A DNA stretch of 64,000 bases, from positions 2,356,001 through 2,420,000 of the forward strand of contig JAHQRK010000012.1 in assembly GCA_019828595.1 (NCBI GenBank), read 5' to 3'. This document shows, piece after piece, positions 51,381 through 63,342 of the stretch. This DNA comes from Aphanomyces cochlioides (taxonomy: Eukaryota > Oomycota > Saprolegniomycetes > Saprolegniales > Verrucalvaceae). Position 1 is the stretch's first letter, and every line of letters begins with the position of its first letter. The position numbers were made by a program, and so were the translations under genes. The notes under the pieces are model-generated. The model had not been told where the DNA came from, made no database searches, and worked only from the letters and a program-made list of their open reading frames with translations.

Positions 51381-54300
51381 ATGTCGACGGCCAAGAAGGC
51401 GGGAGGTCATCGCCAGAAAGGCGCTGGAACAGTTGCGACGTCGTTGGGAGATGTAAGAATGGACGATAGACTTCTTTGTATTGATGAGATTTCTGTAGCA
51501 AGTACGACAAGGAGTTTTGTGCAAGGAATGGCAACGAACACCGATGCAATTACTTCATGAGTACTGCAGGTCGGTCAAACGACAACAAGCTCAATACCAC
51601 AATGTCCACGCGGATTCGGACACGAGCTACCGCGTACGATGTGTTTTGCCGGATGCCAAGTCTCGCGACAAAGATCTCATCTTCTGTCCGGTAGCAGCTA
51701 CGCTCTGAATTGCTCTTGATGTCATGTAGGCACAAAGTGTCGACACGAGTTTGGATGACGCGAAACACTGTGCTGCACTTCTTGCTCTCCATTATTTAGA
51801 GCCGACACGTCCACATGAACGAAAATTGCCTGATCCTTACCGCGAAATGTGGCTGCTTCTGCAACCTGCCGAGCAGAAACCCGAGAAGACAAAACCCGAA
51901 AAAAAGAAAGCCGAGAAGAAAAGCGCTGCTCCCGCTCCTGTTGAGGATGAAACAAAGAGCATAGCAAGCACTGATTCAACCGAAGCGAGTGGGTATCAAG
52001 GACTTGCAAGACGGTAATGCTTTCTCAGGTAGCATTGGAAGTGGTGCGAAGAAAGAAGTCATTGCTTTGACTTCAGATCGTGTATTTGCGTCCAAAGCAG
52101 AATATGCTCTGGCAAAGGTGCGCCCATGTTTTTAAATGCAAAAAATCATAACTGTACACAGCTAAGCGAACGCGAAGAGCGCAATCGGCGCATGCGTGCG
52201 CGAGAGAACCGTGAGCGCGCCAATATGCCAACACAGGTGACATTTGTTTGTGATCTTTCCTCATCACAAGTGATTAGGTATTCATGAGTCAAAAGGCGCG
52301 CGAAGTAGTCGAAAAAATCTTGGCTGACGAGGATAATACACAAGAGCGTGTTGGACATGTGCGTTGAAAAGCTTGCCCGTCATGACATGTGAATAGGACA
52401 ACCCCGAACGTCTTGAAGAAGTCAAGTCAAAGCTCACATCAATGGGCTTCAAGGACGCCCATATCGAAGCCGTTTTGGACCGGTGTCCAGACTTGACGGA
52501 TGACACTTCAATATTGGATTGGTTGTGCCTTCATGTGCCAGAGACCGAACTTCCCAAGGGCTTCAACCCAATGGGCACTCAGCTTGAAGTCGTTGGATAT
52601 GGAATCGCAGCAAAGCAAGACAAAATTCTCGAAGCGGCTGCACACTATAACGTTGACACACACAGTGATATTTTTCTGGAGCTGACTGCCTATGGGTACT
52701 CTCACGCAGATTGCTTGCGTGCTCTTAGCATTGTGAATCAAGCCAAACCCAATGCACCACTAGGTGTACAGCATTATGACTTATCCTTGTTTCTCAACCT
52801 CGATTAGATGTGGTTGAACATGAAATGAAAGTAGAATTGAGCCAACGACTGCAGAAAGCTCTGCAAATTCCTGATGCTTGCTCTCAGTCTGTCGATTTGT
52901 CCGAGTTGGCTGATGCTTTAGACGAAGAGTACATGGTCATCGAGTCCATCTATGACGACAAGTGCTCCAAGACAGTCTCAGACATTGGAGGTGATTTTGT
53001 ATACTTATTTTTGCCTCACCCTCAGATAGCGCGTGTGATAACTATCTCTCTTGTGGACGATACGATGCTGCTCACGCTCTACATTCCTTCTGACTCAAAG
53101 TACCCCCATCAAGTTCCTCACATTTTTGTTCGCACTACGACGTCGGGGGTGAATACGCTTGACCTAACGGCAAAACTACTCGGCATGAAGTTTTCCTTCT
53201 AGTGTACACTTCGCTTACACTGCTATCATAGAGTATGCGTCCAAGCTATGTGGCGAACCGATGATGTATGAACTTGCTTCAACATTGGAATCATTAGCAC
53301 AGTCCTCTATGCCGTCGAAGTCTGTGGCATTGTACCAGGAAGAAGCGCCTAAGCAAGCCCTGACCCCCCAAACTCAGGTAACATTTCTCTGCTGTTTTTA
53401 CTAACTCAAACATTCACGATAGAAATCTGCACCTGCTCCGAAGAAGAAAAAGAGTGGAAGGGCAAAGAACTTTGAGAACCAAGTCGACCCTGAAGTCATC
53501 AACCGGCAGTTATTCGAGAAACATGAGCAAAAGCAAAGCGATGGTGCACACGAGTGGTTTGCCATGAGTGACAATATTCATGTAGACAAATACAAGCAAT
53601 TTCAAGCGGCACGGGCTAAGCTTCCTGCACACAAAGAAAAGGAAGCTATTGTGACGCTGCTTGAAACGAATCAAGTCTGTCATATCCTTGTTGCAATCCT
53701 GAATTTTGCATTAGGTTGTGTTGATCAGCGGAGCTACTGGCTGTGGGAAAACGACACAGGTGCCGCAGTTTCTTCTGGATCATTTTATCCCCAAGCAACA
53801 AACTTGTAACATCATTTGCACACAACCTCGCCGGTTGACTCCATCGTTGTGTCTTTGTCTAAGAATTGCCCAACCTAGGCTGGCTGCAATTGGCGTTGCG
53901 ACTCGTGTAGCTCAAGAGCGTTGCGAATCCATTGGTGAGTCTGTTGGGTATTCCATCCGTATGGAGACGAAGCGATCGGCCGAAACACGGCTTCTATTTT
54001 GCACAACGGTAGCTTCGTTCAGCTGTATGGAGCTGACTCTTGTGCAGGGTGTTCTCCTCCGTCGGCTCCTTCAAGACCCGCAATTGCAAGGAGTATCGCA
54101 CATTATTGTCGACGAAGTGCACGAGCGCAATGTAGATACAGACTTCTTACTTTCTATTCTTCGGTACGCTTCATGGGCGACTGTCTCGATGACGAATTTT
54201 GCAGCGACGTGTTGCGTGCACGGTCAGATCTGCGACTTCTTTTGATGAGTGCTACAATGAACACGGCACTCTTTGTCGATTATTTCCGGTACGTCTAGTC

Positions 54301-56323
54301 TTAATGATGTTGTGCTTAGTCTCTACGTAGGTCAGTAAGCCCAGAATGCCCAGTTCTTTCCATTCCTGGCTTCACGTACCCCGTGACTTGCCATTACATC
54401 AAGCATGTTTACGAAATAACAAACACGTCCAAGCCAGCCAAGCAGTCCCCTGACGAAGACATCAATTACGACCTGATTGTAGAGACATCCTGAGGATCTA
54501 ACTCATTACCGCCATGTAGGTGGCTCTTGTGGAATACCTGGTTGCCAATGATAATGGCGGTGCTGGTGATGGCGCGATTCTTATCTTTATGCCTGGTGTA
54601 CAAGAAATCAAAAATACGATTCGTAATCTCATGCAATCTTCTGTGGCTGGATCCCTCTTGGCCTTTCCCCTCCACGGTGCATTGCCAGGCCATGAGCAAG
54701 GTATGAGGATAGCTATCAAAATTATAAATCACCGGGCATTTTGTAGCTCGAGTGTTTGAGTCAGCACCAAGATCGAAAACTAAAGTAATTGTGAGCACCA
54801 ACGTCGCTGAAACCTCGATTACTATCAACGATATTGTCGTTGTGGTGGATGCTGGCAAGGCGAAAGAAATGGCGTATGATGCTATCAACAAACGTTCTAT
54901 TCTTGCAGAGCAGTGGATCTCCCAAGCGGCTGCTGACCAGCGCAAGGGTCGTGCTGGTCGCGTTCGACCTGGGGTCTGCTATCGTCTCTTTTCCATGAAC
55001 AGATTCGAGAAGATGGCTCATCAACCAACTCCCGAGATCCACCGTGTCAGTCTCGAGCCTCTATGTCTGCAAATCCAAGCTCTCAACCTTGGCCCCGTCG
55101 AATCTTTCCTTGCCAATGTACATTCAAGTCAATTCTAGTTTTGATCTCCTCCTTAGGCTATTGAACCTCCCGAAACAGCTGCGATCCACTCAGCCATCGA
55201 AGATCTCATCGAAATGGGCGCAATGGTGCGAGAAGAGAATGGGCTCGTCGAACTCACACCCCTTGGTGCTCACTTGGCTCGGTTTGGATTCGTTTTAATC
55301 TATGGCTCCTTACTGCTAGATAGACTCCCCATGGATGCCCGCATGGCCAAAGTTGTCGTCTTTGGTTGCATCCTTCGATGTGTCGATCCTGTTGTAACTA
55401 TTGCAGGTACGATTCAGCCTTTTGAAGATCTCTTCGAACCTTGCTCGTAGCCGCTTTGAGCTCAAAGTCTCCATTCCTTTCATCTCCCGATGACCGCAGT
55501 AAAATCGAGGAGCTGAAGAAACTCTGGAGTGATCCCGTGCCGACATCTGACCATTACCTCCTCTGGACTGCTGTGAGCAAGTTCGTCAAGCTCGAGAAGA
55601 ATCAACGCCGTGCATTTTGCAAAGAAAATAGTCTTTCCTACGAGTCTCTTTCGACCATCGTGGACTTGAGACAGCAGTATCTCGAGCATTGCCAGCTCCT
55701 CGGCTTCTATGATCCTGCCAATGCTGCTCCATTCAATCAGCATTCGACCAACCCTAAAGTCATCAAAGCAGCGCTCACGGCCGGCCTATATGGAAATGTT
55801 GTCCAGGTCATCTATCCCGAGCAAAAATACTACGAGACTGCAAATGGTGTCCTGGCTGCAGCGCATGTCGCCAAGGCCTTGAGCTATTTCATCCGCTCCC
55901 CCCAAGACAGGACCAAGACAGACAGAGTCTTCCTCCATCCTTCGTCCATCAATTTTTCTCGAGGACAATTCGAATCGCCGTGGCTGGTCTACAATGAACT
56001 CATCCAAACTTCCAAGCTCTTTGTCCGAGAAAGCACAATGGTCGCTCCATATGCTCTGCTTCTCTTCGGCGGCAAACTCCAAGTTCAGCATGAAAAGGTC
56101 AGTCCCTCATTCTCCATCTCAACTCTTCTCTCGCTAGGGCCTCATCCTCGTCGACGAATGGATCAAATTCCAAGCTGTCGCTCGCATTGGTGTGCTTGTG
56201 AAAGCTCTTCGACACCAACTGGACCGCCTGCTTCTGCTCAAAGTGTCCGATCCTACGCTTGATCTCTCCAAGAGTGCAGTGATTGACGCGATCTGCGACC
56301 TCTTGATCACGGAAGGCATGTAA
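51381..56323 (+). CDS. DEAH-box RNA helicase, DHX57-like (dsRBD, UBA, RWD, helicase, HA2, OB)
   Basis: An ATP-dependent RNA helicase of about 1350 residues in some 20 exons, with introns of 38-49 bases. The N terminus has a dsRNA-binding-like segment ([31 protein letters not shown]). A UBA-like domain ([16 protein letters not shown]) and an RWD domain ([12 protein letters not shown]) follow. The helicase motifs are I ([10 protein letters not shown]), II (DEVHER), III (MSAT) and VI ([12 protein letters not shown]). The C-terminal HA2 region and OB fold (LTPLGAHLA, then [15 protein letters not shown]) are complete. The domain order matches DHX57 and plant DExH relatives. One intron, 53183-53231, appears to be GC-AG. 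The ATG at 51363 is an in-frame alternative. The 3' end lies 13 bases from the TAF8 stop. Confidence 0.9.
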
Positions 56324-56336
56324 GAAAATCCTTTGA

Positions 56337-57424
56337 TTAATCCGAGTCTCCTTCGTGATACGTCCCAGCCAAGATCTTGTCTTCCTTGACCCTATTCAAC
56401 GCGTCAGTCTCATGTGCATTGTCGCTGGGGACTACTTTTGATTGTTTGAGTTGTCCGTTTGGGTGATCTCGTTCGAAGAGAGCTCGATGGCGCGCTTGGT
56501 TGGTTTGGCGACAACAGGTCGGTACGATGGCTTTGGCGCAGCATACAACTGATCCTGCATCCAAGAAATGCGTCATGAGATGCCAAAGAGCAAAGAGCCA
56601 CTACCGTTTTGTCCACACGGGCCGGAGCCACGTAGGGATTCGGAACGTCCTTCACGTGAGGTTTCCATACTGGCTCGATGGACGCCGTCGCTAGAAATCG
56701 CATTAAGAGGGTCATCAACAAGGGTTGCAAATACGAATAGGAGCATAGTCTGCCAAATTGTGCAGTGAAGCTTGAACCTATCGAGGTCATTAGGGCATGG
56801 ACTGAGAGAGGAGCTGTACTTCGCTCTTTTGGTTGAGCAAATCGAGACGTATCCGCTTGGGATCGTCTTCTTTCTCAACAACGACGCGCCTCTGTTGCGA
56901 GTACGAGTGCTTGAATGGAAGAGGCGGCGCAAAGGATGGAGCATACGCTGGCTTTTCCGTGTCCCGCTGACCAATCTACACAAACGCAATCAGCAACATT
57001 GCATCTAGGAATGTCATCTTGCATCTTCCAAAAGATCGCTCGCCTTGCGTTTCTTGGTTGGGGCCGGGAATTTCGACACTTCTCGAGGGAATGCGAGTTT
57101 GCCTTCATATCTGTGTTGTGATTCTTGGAATGATTTGATCATATCATCAAGACCGACAGCATACGGCACCATGTCTTTCAATGCCAGCGACACATCTGTT
57201 CCTCGTGGTTTGGCGCGTCCTGCGACTTCGGCCAATTCTTGTGCCTGTCGTCCAATTCTCTGGATATACGTGGCCATGACGTCTACAAGAGCGCTCGTTG
57301 CGTTGGGTTGGACAGAATCAAAGCCAACGCCCTTGGCTAGGATATGTGTGACGGCTATTTGGCTGACGGCGCGGGCGAATTGATCGGCGCTCTGTTCGTT
57401 GCCTTCGTTCACTTCCTCGGCCAT
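56337..57424 (-). CDS. TAF8: TFIID subunit TAF8
   Basis: A histone-fold subunit of the general transcription factor TFIID that pairs with TAF10. Exon 1 from the ATG complementary to 57422-57424 encodes the Bromo_TP histone fold (RAVSQIAVTHILAKGVGFDS, then DVMATYIQRIGRQAQELAE). Exon 2 carries the TAF8 C-terminal motif (TEKPAYAPSFAPPLPFKH). Four more introns (56778-56819, 56691-56734, 56555-56604, 56392-56435) lead to a lysine-rich end, KEDKILAGTYHEGDSD. The first intron, 56976-57022, begins with GCAAG and is GC-AG; no GT alternative keeps the frame. An ATCCGGATAA pair lies about 40-60 bases upstream of the start. Confidence 0.87.
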
Positions 57425-57463
57425 TCTTGTTGTCACCCTCAAAATGCAATCCCAATATTTTCG

Positions 57464-57485
57464 TTATCCGGTGTAATCCGGATAA
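57464..57485 (-). promoter_or_regulatory. Paired ATCCGG motifs upstream of TAF8
   Basis: TTATCCGGTG (57464-57473) and ATCCGGATAA (57476-57485), 40-61 bases before the TAF8 start and just beyond the PRMT5 stop. Confidence 0.5.
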
Positions 57486-57509
57486 TTCGACTTCAAATTT
57501 TCATGTTAT

Positions 57510-59777
57510 TTAGAGACCAATCCAGTAGGAGCGGCCATTTGGATTATGGATCGGAGTCCAGACGTCATTGACCGCGACGGCCCATTCGTACCAGACTTTG
57601 CCGCCGCCGACTTGACGCCAAAAGCAAACGTGGATTTGGTCGTGTTGGTGCACTTGCAACGGCGTGCGGAGAGGGAAAAAAATCGGAAACCACGAAAACA
57701 TCCCTGGGCTCAAGTCCAGCGTCTCGGGATTGATGCTGATGCAAGTGTCTTCGTACAAGACACTGTCAAAATAACCAGCAAGACCATGCAGCACGCCGTC
57801 TTCATTCGCTTCGAACTCCAGAGTAATGTAGCTAAAGCCAGGGATAGATTCGTGAAATACGAGGGGGAAATACCGCTTGTTGTCGATGATGGCGTCGAGA
57901 TTGGGATGGGAAAATGTAAAGCAAGGCTGAGGTCGATCGAACGAAAAGATTTGATGCAGACGAACGACGTACGGCGTCTCGTAGCCTTTGAGTCCTGATG
58001 GCTCGATCGTTTTGACTTCGTTCCAGAGCTTCGATGATGAAATCGGAGCGACAAACGAAGTATACTTCGCTGGAATGCTCACGCCGCCCTCTAAGCCATG
58101 GAAACAATGACAATGGAATGATACGTCGAGAACACCTTTGAGGAAAGACTGAGCGCCATCCAAACACTCTGGGGACAATTCGTTGTCGCCAAACGAGCCA
58201 AGCAACTCGCTCACCATGATGTCTGCCTGCTCTGGAGCTTGCCAAACCCGCATATCTGACGAGACGATCGTGACGTTATCCCATTTCTCGGAGATTTTCA
58301 TGTTTCGCAATCTACAAGCAAAATGAGCGCTTTCCCAGTGCCAAGAGCATACGTGATGACTGCATTTGGGTTCTTCTCTACGGCATACATGCGAATAGTT
58401 CGATTGGCTTTCTCCGCAGCGCGCAACACGCATCGAACCAAAGGACCACGACCAGCTCCTACCTTCAGAATGCTATTGAGCCACAAAATCCCAGAGAAGA
58501 AGCAATGCGTACCACCATGACGACGGACTCTTTGTCCTCTGAAGTTGCTGCCAAAGCTTGCGTGATGGCGACTTGGTATCGTTCGTATTTCACAGGATCT
58601 TGCTCAAAGGTTTCGTAGCTAGAGGAAGATGAAGCCAAGTGCAGTCTAGAGATGGACGTACGTTTGAGACTCGAGATTGTCCATCAAAGGCTGAAGCGGT
58701 GCTTGCAAGTAATCCAAGTACGGCGCTTCAAAGGCAGCTTTAGCGTCAGGACTATTGGCGAAATGGTGACGAGAGAAAAGGTGACGAAAACAAACCACGT
58801 CGACCGCGTAGACCAGAGATGATCCATGTATTGGACATAAGGCAGATAGCGATCGTGGTGATATGGCCGGCCTTTGAGAAAATACCGAATCTTGTTGTGC
58901 TGGAAGAGTTGGAGGAAGAAGCGCTGGTGCTGCTTGGACAAAGTCGGATAGCCGCTCTTGTTGGTCAGAAAGATCTCGGTGGGGATCAACACAGCCTGGA
59001 TATATCGTCAACGAAGAGAGACGATGGATGGCAGTACGTAAATAGGCTCACCGAGCCATCGTTCGAGGATTGTGCGGTCTGGCAAGTCCGACGTGACTTC
59101 TAAAGCGATACCGATTCGTGGATTGAACTCGCACATTGAGCGCAGAACATTCCACGTCTGTAAGTTGATGAGGAAAAGCACAAAACGGGGAAATATACCT
59201 TCCATGAGTCATTTCCTTGGTCGGTAAATTGCATGGGGTTGTACATGGGGACATGAACCCAATACTGCCAAGCTTGTGAGAATACGATTGGAAATATATA
59301 ATCATACCTGTGTGTATTGCGCCTGTGTCGCAGCTTGATTGAGAATACGGGCGTAGTTTGCATTCGAACACGTTGGATGCAATGCAGGCGTAATGACAGC
59401 CGTCAATGACAAATGGGAAGCCCATGCAAGTTCCTGCTTGAACACCTTTTCAGCCGAGAGACGAACGCGATCGCTGGACGAGTCCAAATCGATCCACTTC
59501 GAAATGTTGCCAATGACAGAAGAGGTCCATCCACGCGAGTCAAGCACCAAATCCGAGCGCGTTTGTGGCCCGTCTCGCGCATCCGAGATGGACGAGGTAT
59601 CTCGTCGAAATCGAGGATGAAATAGCGGCGCTGCAACGACTGTAATGCGTTCTTCGTACAGCTACATGGGAAAGACATAAGATGCTATTCACTGCATCCA
59701 AAGAGACGTACTTTGTCGAGCGTCGACGCCAAGTCCCGGCAGAAAGACGTTTCCAGCCCCATGATGATGGACGTCAT
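57510..59777 (-). CDS. PRMT5: Protein arginine N-methyltransferase 5
   Basis: A type II arginine methyltransferase that makes symmetric dimethylarginine on Sm proteins and histones, working in a complex with MEP50-like partners. Ten exons are readable. Introns: 59662-59711, 59265-59307, 59158-59198, 58996-59037, 58752-58795, 58619-58661, 58463-58512, 58312-58352 and 58091-58135. The N-terminal TIM-barrel-like part includes RWLGEPI and [20 protein letters not shown]. The junction [20 protein letters not shown] is diagnostic. The AdoMet site is [12 protein letters not shown], and the double-E catalytic loop is [20 protein letters not shown]. The end reads [11 protein letters not shown]. The usual ADNELSP loop has G for A (SFGDNELS). 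The donor of intron 58752-58795 has an alternative 18 bases upstream. Confidence 0.95.
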
Positions 59778-59815
59778 GGTTGGATGCGGTCAAGTTGAAA
59801 GATGACAATTTCAAG

Positions 59816-59837
59816 TTATCCGGACACTTCCGGATAA
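59816..59837 (-). promoter_or_regulatory. Paired ATCCGGA motifs upstream of PRMT5
   Basis: TTATCCGGAC (59816-59825) and TTCCGGATAA (about 59828-59837), inverted to each other, 39-60 bases before the PRMT5 start. Confidence 0.5.
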
Positions 59838-60307
59838 ATAATTCGAATTAATTGGTTAATAAATCGATATTAAATTATTTTAATTGGTTTTTCTTTGTAT
59901 TTTTATCCAATTAAATATTCGACAGTTTCAAAAATAAATTATCCACGGTCGAATGCCCCTCGCCATCGATGGACGCTCCTCCAAGACCTCTGTGATGTCC
60001 TTCTATATGCATTAACGTCTGTAAGGTTTTGTAGAATTGCTGGTATGCTAGTGCTCCCACGACGGAAGGTTTAAAGCTGTGGGAGAGCGTTCGGATGACG
60101 AGCACAGGATCAGTGGAAGCGCATCAAAAAGAGCAGCCACATGGTCCAAACGGCGCCTTTCTGGTCAACAAGATACGTCAACGCTGGTTGCGGCGGGTCT
60201 GAAACTGCCGTTGGTCACTTGAGGGGCGCCATCTTGGCTCAACGTCGCACGACAAATGCCACTCGCGATTGACGAGCATTTCCCAACTTGATTTGCCACA
60301 AGCAAAC
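59838..60307. other. Intergenic region, AT-rich then unassigned
   Basis: 59840-59940 is AT-rich with CCAATT/AATTGG words at 59850, 59882 and 59908. The rest, up to the zinc-finger gene, shows no coding pattern I trust. Confidence 0.4.
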
Positions 60308-61148
60308 ATGGACCTGCAATCAATGTCACTCACAGATGAAGACATTTGGACGATCAACTCAATCCTCGGCTCGGATGCTTCCACTCTCGACTTGGAGGAT
60401 GTTCAGAAAGACCTCGAGTTCCTTGGGGCTCCCCCTCTCGCTCTCACTGTCGACACATCTGCTGACAGCATCATGAACCATGCCTTCGCCACTGAGAACT
60501 GCTTCTCCCCTCAGCTGCGGCTGAAGCCCACTCGGTTTGTTCCGTCCTTCGATGGCATCCTCATCATCCTCTAGGCAATCGTTTGACATGCTCACACTCG
60601 ATCCATTGCCGCTCGACGTCCTCACGTTCGTCTCCCAGCCGAGTAAACGCATCAACTGCGTCGCGCCACCTGTGATCAAACCGGCGACTACGACGACGCC
60701 ACTGAGCCCTCCTAAGAAATGCAAGCAGTGCATTGCTCCAGGTTGCACTCGTCGCGCGCAGTCCAACAACCGTTGCAAATCGCACGGCGGCGGTGCTCGT
60801 TGCACAGTTGCAGGGTGCGGCAAGAGTTCTCAAGGCGGCGGTCTCTGTCGGGCGCACGGCGGCGGCAAGAAATGCAAGTTTCCAGGTTGCACCAAGGGCA
60901 CGCAGCGTCTTGGCTTGTGCTATCTCCACGGCGGCATCAGGCGGTGCACATTCCCAGGCTGCGTCAAGAAAGATCGAGGGAATGGTTTCTGCATCAGTCA
61001 CGGCGGGGGCAAGAAATGCTCCGCCCCGAAATGCATCCAGCCAGTCGTGGCTGGCGCTGCATGCGCTTTGCACACAGTGCCGCCGCCGCCTCCCGCTGCT
61101 CCTGTCAAGCTTGAGCCCTTCGTCGGGCGAGCCATCTCCATGCGCTGA
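60308..61148 (+). CDS. WRKY19-like Cys/His-repeat zinc finger protein
   Basis: About 265 residues in two exons (intron 60535-60574). The N terminus is acidic and hydrophobic (LTDEDIWTINSILGSD), possibly an activation segment. From about residue 130 to 240 come five tandem units of the form CxxxGCxKxxxxxGxCxxHGGGxxC, for example CKFPGCTKGT and CYLHGGI. Each has Cys and His residues in the order seen in the zinc-finger module of Arabidopsis WRKY19 and its oomycete relatives. There is no WRKY DNA-binding domain. The tail is Pro-rich (TVPPPPPAAPV). A transcriptional role is inferred from family annotation only. Confidence 0.82.
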
Positions 61149-61196
61149 CCAGGAGAGGAGGACAGTTGCTGCTTGATAAAAATAGAATTTCATCGT

Positions 61197-61724
61197 ATGC
61201 ACCACTTACTGCGGCAGACACACCAGGTCGACGAGCTCTTGAGCGATGACGACGACGAGAACGACAACGAGGCTCCAGCAACACCACCGAGGTATTTCCT
61301 AGCCATCCATTGCATAACGAGCGGCTCACAGCATTCGTAGCTTGGCTAAACCACCGCCACCATATATAGCCGAGCGTGCCAAAAAGGCAGCGGCGGCAGC
61401 GGCAGCAGCGCCAACAACCAAGGAAGTCTTCTTTGCCGACATCAGGCCGTTCGATGCCGACGGCTGGTTGGATTCCTTTGTGGCCAACAGCGCACTTCAT
61501 GGCGGTAATGATGCGCACGGCCATCCTGGCGAAATGTTCGGCTTTGGTCATGGAAACAATGCTTTAGACCGACGCAAGTCGCCAGCCGCACGACAAAAGC
61601 CGCGGCGGACGCTGTGGGACGCGCCAACGCCACTGCTGAGCAAAGGTAAGCTCTTTCCTTCCCTTGCTGGTCTCATCTAGACGCCGTAGCCGACGAAGAG
61701 ACGCCCGTGCAAGCATTTAATTGA
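61197..61724 (+). CDS. Small acidic/alanine-rich protein, unknown
   Basis: Three exons (introns 61292-61340 and 61646-61680, the latter only 35 bases) encode about 148 residues. The N terminus has an acidic run (DDDDENDNE), then a Pro/Ala tract (AKKAAAAAAAAPTT) and a folded-looking part (DIRPFDADGWLDSFVAN). It ends DEETPVQAFN. No family recognised. The sequence is probably disordered at both ends. It converges with the C2H2 gene (101 bases between stops). Confidence 0.6.
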
Positions 61725-61825
61725 CACAATAATTTACTCTTACCAACACAAATTCACATGTAAAACGTAGCCGGTGGCTCGACCGCCGCGGGATTTCCAT
61801 CGCGAGCAAAGAAGGACGCTTGCCG

Positions 61826-63342
61826 CTACGCCAGAAAGCCATGAGGAGGGATGGTAATGGGATATACATTGAACGAGTCGAAGGGGAACGTCGCCATTTC
61901 CATGTCAATTGCAGCTTGCTCCCATGGATTGATTGCAACCATTGGCGCAGGAAGCGTCGACGGCGGAGGTGGCGGCGCCGCGGTCACTGGCGATGGTTGC
62001 TTGTAGTAGACGTCGTTGTCATACTGGTTCGACAACATGTCTGTGTCTTCATCGTCCATGGGAAACTCCGCGTACAAGGGCGGCGACGTTGGCGTGCTGA
62101 ACGATTCCTCAGTGTGGATCACAGGCTCCTGTTCCACGAGAGCTTGCAGTACTCCCGTCATGTCTGCATTGCGCTGCTCTTCCTTGACGCCGTCCCAGTC
62201 GAGCGAGTTGAGAATCGTCAGCTCTTTTCCATACGGGTAAGGATCCTAGACACCCCATTAAGATTGGCAAGGCGCCAGGAAGCTTGCCTGAGGCTGCGGA
62301 ATCGTTGTCGGCAAGTACGAGAGCTTAAGATTGTCAACGTTGATGCTTGTAGGGTCACATGACGGCAAGAGAGCAGACGGATCTGGCGTATGTAAGGATG
62401 TCCCACAGGGAGACGACAGAGACCTCTTGATCTTGGCTAGAGAGAAAGCGCTGAGGAAAAGTATGAGGGAGATGAGCAACCTTTCGCTGTCTGTCGAGGC
62501 GTCGTCGTCTTGATTTTATGGGCTCTGGCGCTGTGCGGAGTCGTTTTCTTTCGGAGCCATCGAGGCGTATCAGTATGCATCTGCTGGTTGTTATAGCCGT
62601 CCGAAGGCATCGAATTCGACCGAAGACGGAGCTTCTCCAAGCCAAACGGCGGTAAGTCGGCTACGTTGTCGAGTTGGATGACGTTTTCTGGATGAAAACC
62701 TACATTCATTGCCGAGGAACGGTTGCGTCGGCGGACTGTACGCCGACATGTCCATGACAAAGTTAATCGCGGGTCGGATCGCAATGTTGTTGCCATTTGG
62801 CGCATAGAACGTCGAGACAACTGGAATAGATTAAAGAGACGTCGTCGTGGCGGCGTTCTACCTCGGTCGCGATGGGAGAGCGTGAGACTACGATGCTTGA
62901 GCCGCATATGTTGCGTCAGACTGCCTTCAGACCCGTACGCTTTCTTGCAGCCAGCGTAGGTACACACGTACTTGCGATCAATTTGCGCAGCCGTGCGTCG
63001 TCGTCGTTTCTTTTTCTCGCACGTTGGTTCTTCGTCGCCTAGACTCAAATTGAGCACCAAACTTTTCCACCCTCGCAAACGCACCCCCCATCGTATCGTC
63101 TTCATGGCGACAGGACGTTGGTGTCGGTGGTTCATCTTCTCGACTCGTAGCAGTCAATGTCGAGCATTCACTCGTGGAGACATCGCTGTCAATTTGGATT
63201 TGAAGCTACAGAGGCGGTCGTCGACTTGAGCGTCTCGTTCTACTCGTGGTACACTTACATTTTTCTGGATTTTAAAGCGCGCCAGCTTTTCCGTCGCTGC
63301 AATGACGTGCATATTGTCGACTACATACACTTGTCCGCTCAT
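61826..63342 (-). CDS. C2H2 zinc finger protein, putative transcription factor
   Basis: Seven exons encode about 410 residues (introns 63206-63258, 63039-63084, 62821-62861, 62661-62703, 62437-62480, 62246-62287). One C2H2 finger is clear: CTYAGCKKAYGSEGSLTQHM then RLKH, spacing C-x4-C-x12-H-x4-H, preceded by a basic run (KKKRRRR) that could be a nuclear signal. The C-terminal part is rich in Pro, acidic and aromatic residues (DEDTDMLSNQYDNDVYY), as in activation regions. The last intron, 62246-62287, is GC-AG (CAG|GCAAGC). A single finger binds DNA weakly, so a partner is likely. Target genes are unknown. I start at the ATG complementary to 63340-63342. Confidence 0.72.

Noticed and set aside
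60564..61205. Long minus-strand frame of about 213 codons opposite the WRKY19-like gene
   Set aside because: It mirrors the Cys/His repeats, and its composition (A, R, T) reflects the opposite strand codons. The + strand repeats match a known family.
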